Notes: generated by a model not told the origin, from the sequence alone. Counted from the stretch's first letter, positions 50,120 to 59,545 are shown. The stretch: DNA of 64,000 nucleotides from Imperialibacter sp040222815 (GCF_040222815.1 NZ_JAVKCH010000048.1:186001-250000), one strand, 5' to 3'. Numbers and translations: made by a program.

Positions 50120-51631
50120 CTATTGAGTAGTGAGAACCAAACTGGACCTGGCACCTAGTGTTCGCACGCCGCCCGACCGCTCCACCTTGCCCTGGACGAA
50201 TGTTTCTCTAAATCTCTCCGGTATTCCAATCGATATTTTTTTCGAAGACAAGTTGTGATAAACCAAAGCATGCATTTCTCTCAGCTTTCGGCTAAACGCC
50301 AGGATATTGCCCTCTTCCAGTGGCAGGCTCTCAATGGCTCCCAATGAAAATAGGTCTGTCTTCTTCAACGCAATAAGTTGCTTGTAAAGATTGTAAATGG
50401 AGGTTTTATCAGTCTTCTGCTGCATCGCCGGAACAACTGTTTCGGCAGTTGAGAATCGGGGCGTTATCCAGCGGGTTCGGTATGAGTCTCTTTCGGTTTC
50501 GTCCCACAACATTGGCTCCCTTATGTGTTCGTCCGGCTTCATGCCCAGCATGCCCAGCTCCTCGCCGTAGTATATGAATGGAATGCCCGGAAGTGTGAAC
50601 AGGATGCAAGCAGCCAGCTTTATCTTGTCCATCTTGCCGCCCAGAACGGACGCTGTCCTGTTCTGGTCGTGATTGCTAAGGAAGCTTGCTTCCAGAAAAT
50701 GTTCGTTATGCGCTTTAAACCATGGCAACGATTCGTTTATTATGTCTACCAGCCGCTGACCTTCACTTATTTTGTAGGAGTTGCCCACCACCGCTGCCGC
50801 TCTCTGTTGCCTGTTCTTCACAGATTCAAGAATGCTTTGAGCCCGATCAAAATTGAATAGTGAAGAAAACCCTGCTGCGTAAGGGGAGGCGCTTTTGGCA
50901 TCGGACCATACTTCGCCAATGAGATAGACATCGGGCTTCACCGACTGCATTTGTGCCCTGAATGCTTTCCAAAACGCATGAGTGTCGGCTGCTCTATCGT
51001 CTGGGAAAATGTGCTTAGCTGCGTCCATTCTGAAGCCATCAACGCCCACTTCCGACAGCCAGAATTTGCCAATGGCATATACCTCGTTCCTTACCGCTGG
51101 GTTGTCATGATTCAGGTCGGGCATGTCACTATTGAAAAACCCATAGTAGTATTGCGCTGTTGAGTCTTTTGTGCTGATTGGGTGCCATTGCCGGATGTTG
51201 TCCGAATCTGCTGAGGTTTCCTTCTTCTCTATTTGCTCTGCCACATTCTCTTTGTCTGACCAGATGTAATAGTCACGGTACTTTGCGTGGATGCCCGTGC
51301 GGGCATTCAAGAACCATGGGTGCTGAGAGGAGGTGTGGTTGATGACAAAATCGATGATTACATTGATACCACGACGATGGGCTTCGTGAACGAAGTTTTT
51401 GAAGTCGTCAATTGTGCCGTAGTAGGGATGGACGGAATAGTAGTCGGTCACATCATACTTGTGGTAGCTGGGCGAAGGGCAAATGGGCATGAGCCAGACG
51501 GCAGTGATGCCAAGCCCTTGCAAGTAGTCCAGTTTGGTAGTCATCCCATTGATGTCACCAATGCCATCGCCGTTGGAGTCGGCAAAGGACTGCACAAAAA
51601 TCTCGTAGAAGATTGCTTGGGTGTAGGACAA
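50120..51631 (-). CDS. GH13 alpha-amylase family glycosidase
   Basis: A 503-residue GH13 enzyme without signal peptide, so cytoplasmic. Conserved regions: FYEIFVQSFADSNGDGIGDINGMTTKLDYLQGLGITAVWLMPICPSPSYHKYDVTDY, region I VIIDFVINHTS, region II GFRMDAAKHI (nucleophile Asp), region III LIGEVW (acid/base Glu), region IV FLSNHDQNR (Asp). The NGDGIGDI calcium motif and YDVTDYY place it among oligo-1,6-glucosidase/trehalose-synthase-like members; it likely degrades imported malto-oligosaccharides. It is far from, and on the opposite strand to, the SusCD operon. Confidence 0.92.
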   Translation of the reverse strand: MSYTQAIFYEIFVQSFADSNGDGIGDINGMTTKLDYLQGLGITAVWLMPICPSPSYHKYDVTDYYSVHPYYGTIDDFKNFVHEAHRRGINVIIDFVINHTSSQHPWFLNARTGIHAKYRDYYIWSDKENVAEQIEKKETSADSDNIRQWHPISTKDSTAQYYYGFFNSDMPDLNHDNPAVRNEVYAIGKFWLSEVGVDGFRMDAAKHIFPDDRAADTHAFWKAFRAQMQSVKPDVYLIGEVWSDAKSASPYAAGFSSLFNFDRAQSILESVKNRQQRAAAVVGNSYKISEGQRLVDIINESLPWFKAHNEHFLEASFLSNHDQNRTASVLGGKMDKIKLAACILFTLPGIPFIYYGEELGMLGMKPDEHIREPMLWDETERDSYRTRWITPRFSTAETVVPAMQQKTDKTSIYNLYKQLIALKKTDLFSLGAIESLPLEEGNILAFSRKLREMHALVYHNLSSKKISIGIPERFRETFVQGKVERSGGVRTLGARSSLVLTTQ

Positions 51632-51724
51632 TTTTGTCTGTAGAGGTTAAAGGCGCAATTTGCTAAAAACTGGGTACTTATTTAGTCCGATGGATCATCG
51701 GGCCACAACAGGCCAGCTTTAGAT

Positions 51725-52105
51725 TCAAACGTATTTATTTACCACCCTTTTCAAGCCATCTGTAAGGAGCGAAACGTTGAAATTGATGATCAAACCAACA
51801 CTTTTTTTTGCTAACTTCATATAGGTTAAAACCTGCGCAAGGGCAATAGGAGGTAATTCTGTTACAGCTTTTATTTCTACTATGATTTGCTTCTCCACAA
51901 AAAGGTCAATTCTGTACCCACATTCCAGAACGACACCGTCATAAATCAATGGCATCGGCTTTTCCTTTTCAACATAAAGCCCGGATTTAACTAATTCGTA
52001 GTAAAGACATTCTTGATAGGAAGATTCAAGCAGGCCCGGGCCCAGCGCTCTATGCACTTTTATAGCGCAGCCGATGATCTTTTCAGTTAGTTGGTTGTCA
52101 GTCAT
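51725..52105 (-). CDS. GxxExxY protein
   Basis: A 126-residue protein of the GxxExxY family: LTEKIIGCAIKVHRALGPGLLESSYQECLYYEL (the name-giving motif GLLESSY), GYRIDLFVEKQIIVEIKAVTELPPIALAQVLTYMKLAKKSVGLIINFNVSLLTDGLKR. The D...VEIKA segment looks like a PD-(D/E)XK nuclease core (Asp, Glu-x-Lys). Function is unproven. The repetitive element 52251-52487 lies 145 bases upstream. Confidence 0.88.
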   Translation of the reverse strand: MTDNQLTEKIIGCAIKVHRALGPGLLESSYQECLYYELVKSGLYVEKEKPMPLIYDGVVLECGYRIDLFVEKQIIVEIKAVTELPPIALAQVLTYMKLAKKSVGLIINFNVSLLTDGLKRVVNKYV

Positions 52106-52250
52106 AGTTTTGTGAATAAGTAGTGATTATTTTACACGATAATTTAACATTATAAAGTTTATATTTGCTTTTTTATTCAAAGTGAACGCCACTTTAAAGC
52201 TACGAAGACTCTTTATAACTCACTTATCTTTATTGTGAAGGCAAGAAAAA

Positions 52251-52487
52251 GACCACCACAGAGAAAAGGAATGGACACAGAGGGAAGTCATCTACTTCAG
52301 GTTTGGTTTTGGCTGCACAGCAGGTAAAATCTCTGTGCAACTCTTTTTAACTCTGCGGTAGAAATAAAAATAAAGAGGAACCACCGAAGAGAAAGGGGAG
52401 TGACACAGAGGAGAGCCTCCGGCCTCAGGTTCTGTTTTGGCTGCACAGCAGCTAAAATCTCTGCGCTACTCTGCTATCTCTGTGGTG
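52251..52487. repeat. two-copy CACAGAG-rich element with 12-bp terminal inverted repeats
   Basis: Unit 1 (52251-52360) and unit 2 (52379-52487) are about 110 bp each, offset 128 bp, sharing ACCACC, GACACAGAG, TTTTGGCTGCACAGCAG and AAAATCTCTG. The outer ends CCACCACAGAGA (52252-52263) and TCTCTGTGGTGG (52476-52487) are perfect inverted repeats. It encodes no convincing protein and fills most of the 499-base gap 52106-52604. No transposase is associated. Confidence 0.75.
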
Positions 52488-52604
52488 GGGAAAATGTGGT
52501 AGTAAAATTCCAGGTACTTACTGAAATAATCCCAGGTATATCAGCACTCCTCAACCGCAGTGCATCAATTGCCTTCTGCCTCGCTGTCACTAGTTGTGTA
52601 GAAG

Positions 52605-54446
52605 CTAACCAAGTTCCTCCAGCTCCTCCTCAAACCCTCCCGATAAAATAGGAAACCGGCACCACGTCCGTGGGTCCACGTTGAAATCGTCGAGGTGGAA
52701 GGCGGGGGCGATGCGCTCTCTTTTCCATTGGTTACGGCTCCACAGGCGGAAGAAGCGCTTGATGTGTTGCTTCAATAACGCATCGGGCTCTAGCTTCAGC
52801 ATTTTCACTATTTCGAAAACTTCCAGAGGTGACTTCCGGTTGCGGATGCCTTCCCGTTCTATGGCTACCAACACGTGGTAAGGCATCAGGTCAGTTTCAT
52901 CGCTCTGGTGCTGCTCTTTAGGCCGCAGTTCGGCTGTTGGTGTAAGGCTGTTCACTCTTCTCAAGCCTTCGTAGCCAAGCTCCCTTTGCGCCCACTTGAG
53001 CCATTGTTTTACAAACTCCTTGTCAACAGCGGCAATGGGCGCCAGGCTGCCACTAGTGTCGCCGTCCATGGTGGCATAACCCACATCGCCTTCACTGCGG
53101 TTGCTGGTGGTGAGTAGTAGCGCATTGGCAATGTTCGCCAGCATCCAGATAATCGGTGATCGGGCCCGGGCTTGTATGTTCTGCAAAGCAATGTCGTCCT
53201 TTTCCCAGGTAAGCTGCCGACCCAGTGCCTTTTCCACCTTTTCTCTGTAGCCCCTTACTTCGTCGTCGATCTGCCATTGGAAGAAAGTGGCTCCGATGCT
53301 TTCTGCCAGCTCTTTGGCGGAATCGAAAGTATCGTCGGAGCTATTCACCGTGCCCTGGTAGGCCGTTTGCAAAATGCTATGGACAATTGTCTTTCTGTCG
53401 TTTGGCAAAGAGGATGGCAACCCCAGCATTGTTTTGAAGGCATCGAACCCCAGCTCTTCAGTGCCTCTTCTGACCATTTCGGCCACCAGCACAGCGCAGG
53501 TAGATGAATCGGCGCCACCGGAAAGTGACAGCACAAAACCCTTGCTGCGGCTCTTTCTCATGTAGTCAAACAAAGCCAACGAAGCTGCCTTTGGAAACTC
53601 TTCATTTTGATCCGCTATTGGCTTGATCGCCTGACGTTCCGACCGCTCAGGGTTGCTGAAGTTGACCTCACAGGTCTGCAGCTTCCAGCTTACAAACGAA
53701 AGTCGCTGCCCATAAGAAAGTAGCTCTCCATACTGCGCTAGTATCACATCACCATCGTACACCATGCGCCCCGCCTCATTGCCCAATAGGTTGCAGTAGA
53801 GGTAGGCCACATTGAATTTCTTCGAACTCTCAACGACCAGGTTTTGCCTGAAGCTGGCTTTACCAAAGGCAAAATGACTGGCGCTTGGGTTGAGAATAAG
53901 CGCTACGCCTTTTTCCATATGATGGCAGGCTGGTCGCACGTCATGCCAGGCGTCTTCACAAATCTCAAAACCCAGGTGTACGTCTTTCAGGTGAAAGGTG
54001 AGCTCGCCTATAGGATAAGCCTTGCCATCAACTTCAATGGTATCACTGGTAGAAGGGGGCCATGGGGTAAACCAACGGGGCTCGTAGTGAACACCTTCGT
54101 TGGCCAGAGTTTGTTTGGCGTAGAAGCCCTGGATTTGACCATCGACTATATAGCAGGTGCAGTTGTATACTTTGTTCTGATGACGCACAGGCAAGCCAAG
54201 CGCTACGGCTAGTCCGTCACACTTCGGGGCTATTTCGAGCAAGATTTCCATGGCTCTGGTTGGCAGCCATTTGCTCAGAAAGAGGTCTTCACAGCCATAG
54301 CCTGTAATGCACAGCTCGGGCAGGCAAAGCAACTCTACGCCTTCCTTTTTCGCTTGTGCGATGCAGGCCAGCATATTGGCTTTGTTGTTTTTCCAGTCTA
54401 AAGGGATTTGGTTGACGGTAGCGCCACCCAGCTTGAGTGTTTTCAT
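52605..54446 (-). CDS. nadE: glutamine-dependent NAD+ synthetase
   Basis: A 613-residue two-domain enzyme. The N-terminal nitrilase-like amidase has LLCLPELCITGYG (Glu), YAKQTLANEG (Lys) and GFEICEDAWH (Cys nucleophile), releasing ammonia from glutamine. The C-terminal synthetase has the ATP-binding P-loop SLSGGADSS, TTSNRSEGDVGYATMDGDTSGSLAPIAAVDK and PTAELRP. It amidates deamido-NAD to NAD+. Complete length for the glutamine-using type. Monocistronic. Confidence 0.94.
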   Translation of the reverse strand: MKTLKLGGATVNQIPLDWKNNKANMLACIAQAKKEGVELLCLPELCITGYGCEDLFLSKWLPTRAMEILLEIAPKCDGLAVALGLPVRHQNKVYNCTCYIVDGQIQGFYAKQTLANEGVHYEPRWFTPWPPSTSDTIEVDGKAYPIGELTFHLKDVHLGFEICEDAWHDVRPACHHMEKGVALILNPSASHFAFGKASFRQNLVVESSKKFNVAYLYCNLLGNEAGRMVYDGDVILAQYGELLSYGQRLSFVSWKLQTCEVNFSNPERSERQAIKPIADQNEEFPKAASLALFDYMRKSRSKGFVLSLSGGADSSTCAVLVAEMVRRGTEELGFDAFKTMLGLPSSLPNDRKTIVHSILQTAYQGTVNSSDDTFDSAKELAESIGATFFQWQIDDEVRGYREKVEKALGRQLTWEKDDIALQNIQARARSPIIWMLANIANALLLTTSNRSEGDVGYATMDGDTSGSLAPIAAVDKEFVKQWLKWAQRELGYEGLRRVNSLTPTAELRPKEQHQSDETDLMPYHVLVAIEREGIRNRKSPLEVFEIVKMLKLEPDALLKQHIKRFFRLWSRNQWKRERIAPAFHLDDFNVDPRTWCRFPILSGGFEEELEELG

Positions 54447-54507
54447 TCGTTCATTCAGTACCAGATAAGGTGTGTTTGGTAGGGGAGGATTATCAATTGA
54501 AAACGAG

Positions 54508-54575
54508 TGTCAGTCTGAGCCTGTCGAAGACCGATTCAAACACCAATTCTATGTTTCGACAAGCTCAACATGACA
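54508..54575. repeat. imperfect inverted repeat (TGTCAnnnTGAGCnTGTCGAA)
   Basis: The left arm 54508-54528 and right arm 54555-54575 are reverse complements at 17 of 21 positions, around a 26-base centre. The arm type, TCGACAAGCTCA...TGACA, resembles interspersed intergenic repeats of Bacteroidota. It lies between divergent-looking nadE start and rnc end; it may terminate rnc transcription. Confidence 0.6.
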
Positions 54576-54631
54576 TTCCTGTGAAGCTCGCTGCCCTCAT
54601 CCATCAAGCACGTCCTTAAAACAAGCCGAAG

Positions 54632-55375
54632 TTATGGCAGGTTTAGCATTTCGCAAGTTTTTTGAGCGGCATCTTGCTCGGCTTTTTTCTTGCTCAACCC
54701 AAATCCTTTGCCGAAGGGTTCTTCATCCACCATCACAAGTGCTTCAAACTTGCGTGGAAAGCTGTCCTGATTGAGCTCGGTAATTTCGAACCGAATGTCC
54801 CTGTTTTCCTTTTGGGCCCATTCTATGACTTTGCTTTTGTAGTTAGGGTTGTTTCGAACAATATGATGTATGTCGAAGTGGTTTTTCATCAGCTTGTTCA
54901 TCACAAACTTGCGGCAGAACCGGTAGCCTCTGTCGAGGTACACAGCGCCAATGAGTGCCTCCAGGGTGTCGCCGTATATCGACTTATGACCTACACCGTT
55001 ACGGCCTCCCCCTTCATATTCTATGATCTCCCCAATGCCCAGCTTTCTCGCAAGGTCATTGAGGCTCTCCCGGTTCACAATGCGTGACCTGATCTCAGTG
55101 AGGAAGCCCTCGTCTTTGAAAGGGTATTTATTAAAGAGATACTCTGCCACAATCATGCCCAGCACTGCGTCCCCAAGGTACTCCAGCCTTTCGTTTGATT
55201 CCTTGAAACCGTTATTATTTTCTTTGGCAGCAGAACTATGGATCACCGACAGCCTGTACAACTGGATATTGATCGGAGAGTAGCCGACAATGGTTTTGAC
55301 AGCTCTGCTTAGGGAGCGTTCCTTTTCTGTGTAAATTGTAAAGACTGACTTGAGACGCCTGACCAGATTCAGCAC
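54632..55375 (-). CDS. rnc: ribonuclease III
   Basis: A 247-residue RNase III: N-terminal nuclease domain with signature NERLEYLGDAVLGMIVAEYLF and the second acidic cluster DTLEALIGAVYLDRGY, then a dsRNA-binding domain (NYKSKVIEWAQKENRDIRFEIT...FEALVMVDEEPFGKGFGLSKKKAEQDAAQKTCEML). It processes rRNA and other double-stranded RNA. Its ATG overlaps the fabF stop by one base; the order acpP-fabF-rnc is the classical conserved operon. Confidence 0.95.
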   Translation of the reverse strand: MLNLVRRLKSVFTIYTEKERSLSRAVKTIVGYSPINIQLYRLSVIHSSAAKENNNGFKESNERLEYLGDAVLGMIVAEYLFNKYPFKDEGFLTEIRSRIVNRESLNDLARKLGIGEIIEYEGGGRNGVGHKSIYGDTLEALIGAVYLDRGYRFCRKFVMNKLMKNHFDIHHIVRNNPNYKSKVIEWAQKENRDIRFEITELNQDSFPRKFEALVMVDEEPFGKGFGLSKKKAEQDAAQKTCEMLNLP

Positions 55376-56628
55376 TATCCCTCGTATTTACGGAAGATGA
55401 TGGAGGTGTTGTGGCCGCCAAAACCAAAAGTGTTGCTTAGTGCGATGTCGATTTTGCGTGCCTGTGCCTTGTTGAATGTGAAATTCAGCTTGCTGTCCAG
55501 CTCTTCGTCGTCAGTGAAGTGATTGATGGTAGGAGGAACGAGCTGATGTTGAATGGCCATGATCGAAGCCACTGCTTCAATAGCTCCAGCAGCTCCAAGT
55601 AAGTGCCCTGTCATGGATTTGGTTGAGCTGATGTTGACATTGTAGGCATGGGATCCAAACACTTCTCTTATCGCCAGCGTTTCGCCTTTGTCGCCAAGTG
55701 GTGTAGAGGTACCATGAACGTTGATATAATCTACGTCTGTAGTTTTGATGCCGGCATCTCTTAAAGCGTTGATCATCACATTCTTTGCTCCCAAGCCTTC
55801 AGGATGCGGAGCAGTAATGTGGTAAGCATCGGACGACATGCCGCCGCCAATAAACTCAGCGTAGATTTTTGCACCACGGGCTTTGGCATGCTCCAGTTCT
55901 TCAAGAATGATACATGCCCCTCCCTCGCCTAATACAAACCCGTCCCTATCTTTGTCGAACGGACGGGATGCCGTGGCAGGGTCATCGTTGCGCTCAGAAA
56001 GAGCCTTAAGTGCGTTAAATCCGCCCACACCCGCTTCACACACTGTGGCTTCAGAACCGCCGGAAATAATCACGTCGGCATGGCCTAGTTTAATATAATT
56101 GAGCGAGTCGATGAGGGCGTTGGTAGCAGAGGCACAAGCAGAAACTGTAACGAAATTGGGCCCTCTGAACCCGTAAGTGATGGAAATGTAGCCGGCAGCT
56201 ATGTCGGCAATCATTTTGGGAATAAAGAATGGGTTGAATCTGGGTGTTCCATCGCCACGTGAAAAGTCAGTGACTTCGTCTTGAAAAGTTTTGAGGCCTC
56301 CGATGCCGGCACCCCAAATCACTCCAACCCTGTCTTTGTTTACTTTTTCCAGGTCAAGACCTGAATGTTTGATGGCCTCTTCACTCACTATAAGTGCATA
56401 CTGAGTGAAGGGGTCCATCTTTCTTGCATCCTTTCTATCGAAATGATTGAGAGGATCATAGTTTTTTACCTCGCAGGCGAACTTTGTTCTGAATTTTTCG
56501 GCATCAAACCGGGTAATAGGGGCCGCACCACTTACTCCATTGGAAAGTCCTTTCCAATATTCTTCGAGGTTATTGCCGATGGGGGTAAGCGCTCCAAGAC
56601 CTGTAACTACTACTCTTCTGCCATTCAT
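55375..56628 (-). CDS. fabF: 3-oxoacyl-ACP synthase II
   Basis: A 417-residue condensing enzyme: RRVVVTGLGALTPIGNN at the start, catalytic Cys in VTVSACASATNALIDS, His in NVHGTSTPLGDKGE and His in STKSMTGHLLGAAGAIEA; C-terminus NTFGFGGHNTSIIFRK. It elongates acyl-ACP with malonyl-ACP in fatty-acid synthesis. It lies 25 bases after acpP and overlaps rnc. Confidence 0.96.
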   Translation of the reverse strand: MNGRRVVVTGLGALTPIGNNLEEYWKGLSNGVSGAAPITRFDAEKFRTKFACEVKNYDPLNHFDRKDARKMDPFTQYALIVSEEAIKHSGLDLEKVNKDRVGVIWGAGIGGLKTFQDEVTDFSRGDGTPRFNPFFIPKMIADIAAGYISITYGFRGPNFVTVSACASATNALIDSLNYIKLGHADVIISGGSEATVCEAGVGGFNALKALSERNDDPATASRPFDKDRDGFVLGEGGACIILEELEHAKARGAKIYAEFIGGGMSSDAYHITAPHPEGLGAKNVMINALRDAGIKTTDVDYINVHGTSTPLGDKGETLAIREVFGSHAYNVNISSTKSMTGHLLGAAGAIEAVASIMAIQHQLVPPTINHFTDDEELDSKLNFTFNKAQARKIDIALSNTFGFGGHNTSIIFRKYEG

Positions 56629-56653
56629 AAAAGGGTGTCCGCCGGGTTGAGAT

Positions 56654-56890
56654 TTATTTTGCGTTTTCTTCGAGATATGTAATTGCTTGTCCTACAGTGG
56701 TGATATTTTCGGCTTGATCATCAGGAATAGAAATATTGAACTCCTTTTCGAACTCCATGATAAGTTCTACTGTGTCAAGAGAATCAGCACCCAAGTCGTT
56801 GGTGAAGCTTGCCTCAGGAGTAACTTCAGATTCTTCTACCCCAAGCTTATCCACGATGATAGCCTTAACTTTTTGTGCAATTTCAGACAT
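56654..56890 (-). CDS. acpP: acyl carrier protein
   Basis: A 78-residue acidic ACP with the phosphopantetheine site GADSLDTVELIMEFE and the standard four-helix pattern (SEIAQKVKAIIVDKLGV...IPDDQAENITTVGQAITYLEENAK). First gene of acpP-fabF-rnc. Confidence 0.97.
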   Translation of the reverse strand: MSEIAQKVKAIIVDKLGVEESEVTPEASFTNDLGADSLDTVELIMEFEKEFNISIPDDQAENITTVGQAITYLEENAK

Positions 56891-57429
56891 TTTTTTAATG
56901 TTTAGTTAGTAAAAAACACTGCAAAGAAATAGATATTCCCCAATAATGTCAAACAAATTCGTTCAATCTTAATTTTAGCTAAAGATAGCAAAAAACGGTT
57001 CGGAAAGGGCTTTTTTGGGCTGAAAATGAATGGGTTACCTGAACTTAAAAGTGAGTGCGTAAGCCTGGGGAAAACATTGCTTTAATAGCCTGAAGGTGCC
57101 TTAAAGCGACACTTTAGCAAGCTGGAGAATTGTTGGAGTGTTGCAGGTTGCATCCTCTTGTTGCTTCCTTTGCATGGTATGCCTGCTGCTAGTTTCGAAT
57201 GGGGCGGTGCGCCATTGATTACCCTCAGGGAGTAAAAAAGATTTGACAGCCGGTGTTTTTTCGACGTTGAATTTGCCCTTTTTGCCTTTATGGCTACCGC
57301 AATAACGCTAACTTTGTGTTGGTAAACGCTCCGCCGCCTGTCACATAATAGTGAAATGTGCGCTATACTCACAGGCTGGGCCGAAGAGGTGATGCCGAAT
57401 AGAAATGACCAAAATTCCGGAAGCCACAG
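56891..57429. other. 539-base gene-free region between acpP and the pyk operon
   Basis: It must hold the divergent promoters of acpP (minus) and the IPExxxVDY-pyk pair (plus), but no clean TTTG/TAnnTTTG pair was found; near acpP on the minus strand a TTTG is followed 18 bases later by TATTTCTT. CACAT/ATGTG brackets nine bases near 57345-57361. A 96-codon minus frame at 57082-57372 has no protein-like features. Nothing else is seen. Confidence 0.5.
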
Positions 57430-57858
57430 GTGAAGAGCAAAAAGTTACATATTGAATACAATTATGACTTCACGCTGCTTGGCCTGGCCACTTCCGCCAG
57501 GGAGTATAAGCTTGCCTGGCATATTAATAGTGCGCTTGGTGTGAGACTGGTAAAACAGCAGGAACTCAGTGTGGAATTTCTCAATGATCGTGAAATCACC
57601 ATTTCACACTTTTTATTTAAAACGGAATACAGTACTTTTCGGCTCCTTAAGAATAAGAGCCTGGCAGGTGCCGGAAAATCCGGCTTTTTACTAGCTGAGC
57701 TGGCTCACTTCGATTATCTCATAATGATTAATGACGACGGCGGATTTTTTGATCCTGATGGTACCCTTACGGCTCTGAAAAGCATACCCGTGGTAGAGTA
57801 TCTGGCCTCAATTAATATCAATAAACTGAAAGAAAAGGAAAATCTTATATTTGAATAA
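57430..57858 (+). CDS. IPExxxVDY family protein
   Basis: A 142-residue protein starting with GTG: MKSKKLHIEYNYDFTLLGLATSAREYKLAWHINSALGVRLVKQQEL, ending with a variant of the family motif (KSIPVVEYLASININKLKEKENLIFE). Proteins of this Bacteroidota family are typically encoded just before pyruvate kinase, as here (five bases apart). Cytoplasmic, function unknown; a role in regulating glycolysis is speculation from position. Confidence 0.78.
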   Translation: MKSKKLHIEYNYDFTLLGLATSAREYKLAWHINSALGVRLVKQQELSVEFLNDREITISHFLFKTEYSTFRLLKNKSLAGAGKSGFLLAELAHFDYLIMINDDGGFFDPDGTLTALKSIPVVEYLASININKLKEKENLIFE

Positions 57859-57863
57859 CACTC

Positions 57864-59300
57864 ATGGAAAGCTCACCAATTTTTAATAAGACGAAAATCA
57901 TAGCCACCGTAGGGCCTGCCTCTAACAGTAAGGACATGCTGAAGAGCCTTATACAGACGGGGGTAGATGTTTTTCGTCTCAACTTTTCCCACGGTTCGCA
58001 TGAAGACCACCTTAAGGTCATTAAGCTGGTAAGGGAACTCAACGAGGAAATGGGTACGCATGTGGCTTTGCTACAAGATCTTCAGGGGCCTAAGATTCGT
58101 ACCCGTGATATGGAGAATGGGGGCGTAGAAATTGTGCCGGGTCAGGAAATCATTATCACCACAAGAAAGCTGGTAGGTAATGCTCAGATTATCAGTACGA
58201 CCTATACAGGTATTTGTAACGATGTGAGCATTGGAGACTCTATCCTTATCGACGACGGCAACCTGGAGCTGAAAGTGTTGGCTACTTCCAGCGACGAAGT
58301 GAAGTGTCAGGTAGTATACGGTGGCATTTTGAAGTCAAAAAAAGGCATCAACTTGCCTAATACGCCAGTGTCCGCCCCGTCGCTGACTGAAAAGGATGAG
58401 GAGGATTTGTATTTTGGTTTGGAGCATGAGGTTGACTGGATAGCACTTTCATTTGTTCGGAAAGCGGAGGATGTACTTGACCTGAAAGAAAAGATAAGGA
58501 GGAAAGGCGGCACTTCTCGGATCATCGCCAAGATTGAAAAGCCGGAAGCGCTCAAAAATATAGACGCTATTATAGAAGCAGCCGATGGCCTGATGGTGGC
58601 ACGTGGCGACTTGGGTGTGGAGATTCCTATGGAAGACGTACCGTTAGCTCAGAAGATGATGGTAAGCAAGTGCAACAAGGCGGCAAAGCCTGTGATTATT
58701 GCTACTCAAATGATGGAGAGCATGATCGAAAACCCAAGGCCTACCAGGGCTGAGGCGAACGACGTGGCCAACGCCGTGATGGATGGCGCTGACACGGTGA
58801 TGCTAAGTGCAGAGTCAGCTTCAGGCAAGTTTCCGGTGCAGTCGGTAAAAAGCATGGTGAAGATCATCACCTCCATTGAGCAGGGCACCGACGTAATGTT
58901 CAATAAGTTCTCTGAAAGTAACGACGACTCTGCCACACTTGTGAACGACAAGCTGGTAAGAGCTGCCGCACGTTTGAGCGCCAACATCGATGCCAAAGCT
59001 ATTTTGGGAATGACAAAATCGGGATACACAGGTTTCAGACTATCGTCGCACAGACCTAAGGCGAATATCTTTATATTCACTGATGACCGAAAGATCTTGA
59101 ATACCATGAATCTTGTTTGGGGTATCCGTGGGTTTTATTACAACCAAAGGGTTGGCGCTGAAGAAACATTGAAGCACCTGGAAGACATCCTCATAGATAA
59201 AGGCTTCTTGCACAAAGGCGACACCGTGGTGTACACAGGTTCACAGCCACACCACTGGGAGAACCGCACCAACATGATGAAGGTGGATGTAATCGAGTAA
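57864..59300 (+). CDS. pyk: pyruvate kinase
   Basis: A 478-residue pyruvate kinase: TKIIATVGPASNSKDMLKSLIQTGVDVFRLNFSHGSHEDH, LQDLQGPKIRTRD, catalytic Lys in RIIAKIEKPEALKNID, MVARGDLGVEIPMEDV, KPVIIATQMMESMIENPRPTRAEANDVANAVMDGADTVMLSAESASGKFP, and the C-terminal regulatory domain. It transfers phosphate from phosphoenolpyruvate to ADP. A strong terminator follows. Confidence 0.97.
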   Translation: MESSPIFNKTKIIATVGPASNSKDMLKSLIQTGVDVFRLNFSHGSHEDHLKVIKLVRELNEEMGTHVALLQDLQGPKIRTRDMENGGVEIVPGQEIIITTRKLVGNAQIISTTYTGICNDVSIGDSILIDDGNLELKVLATSSDEVKCQVVYGGILKSKKGINLPNTPVSAPSLTEKDEEDLYFGLEHEVDWIALSFVRKAEDVLDLKEKIRRKGGTSRIIAKIEKPEALKNIDAIIEAADGLMVARGDLGVEIPMEDVPLAQKMMVSKCNKAAKPVIIATQMMESMIENPRPTRAEANDVANAVMDGADTVMLSAESASGKFPVQSVKSMVKIITSIEQGTDVMFNKFSESNDDSATLVNDKLVRAAARLSANIDAKAILGMTKSGYTGFRLSSHRPKANIFIFTDDRKILNTMNLVWGIRGFYYNQRVGAEETLKHLEDILIDKGFLHKGDTVVYTGSQPHHWENRTNMMKVDVIE

Positions 59301-59326
59301 TATTGATTGTTAATAGATGATGTGAG

Positions 59327-59355
59327 AGCCACCGGAGAGTTTCGGTGGCTTTTTT
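59327..59355 (+). terminator. rho-independent terminator after pyk
   Basis: AGCCACCG (59327-59334) pairs with CGGTGGCT (59343-59350), eight-base loop, then T's to 59355. Confidence 0.88.
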
Positions 59356-59380
59356 GACCCTTTGTATGGAGCTACTCTGC

Positions 59381-59488
59381 TCATTTCAAGCCGACGCCAC
59401 TGGTATATTCCGCCTGGCGTTCATACTCCTCCCACCACCAGTCGGACATGTGCAGTCGCCGGTATTTTGACTTGGTACGCTTTTCCAT
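59381..59488 (-). CDS. possible micro-protein with WWW motif (35 aa)
   Basis: A 35-codon frame starts at an ATG preceded by GAAGG and encodes a basic-then-acidic peptide with MSDWWWEEYERQAEY in the middle. The composition looks protein-like and the frame is bounded by in-frame stops, but it is very short and no family is recognised. It would converge on pyk from the gap 59301-59567. Confidence 0.3.
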   Translation of the reverse strand: MEKRTKSKYRRLHMSDWWWEEYERQAEYTSGVGLK

Positions 59489-59537
59489 CCTTCATGGTAA
59501 TTTCTGAGATAGCCAGCCAGAAAAAAAAACGAATTCT

Positions 59538-59545
59538 TACTTTTG
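59538..59545 (+). promoter_or_regulatory. -7 promoter element of the DinB-like gene
   Basis: TACTTTTG matches TAnnTTTG exactly; the start would lie near 59552, giving a 16-base leader before the ATG at 59568. The -33 region is an A-run without TTTG. Confidence 0.5.

Noticed and set aside
52400..52651. Plus-strand 83-codon frame next to nadE
   Set aside because: It runs through the CACAGAG repeat and into the antisense of nadE; no protein features.
57082..57372. Minus-strand open frame of 96 codons in the acpP-pyk gap
   Set aside because: Composition is not protein-like, no recognisable domain, no promoter; treated as non-coding.
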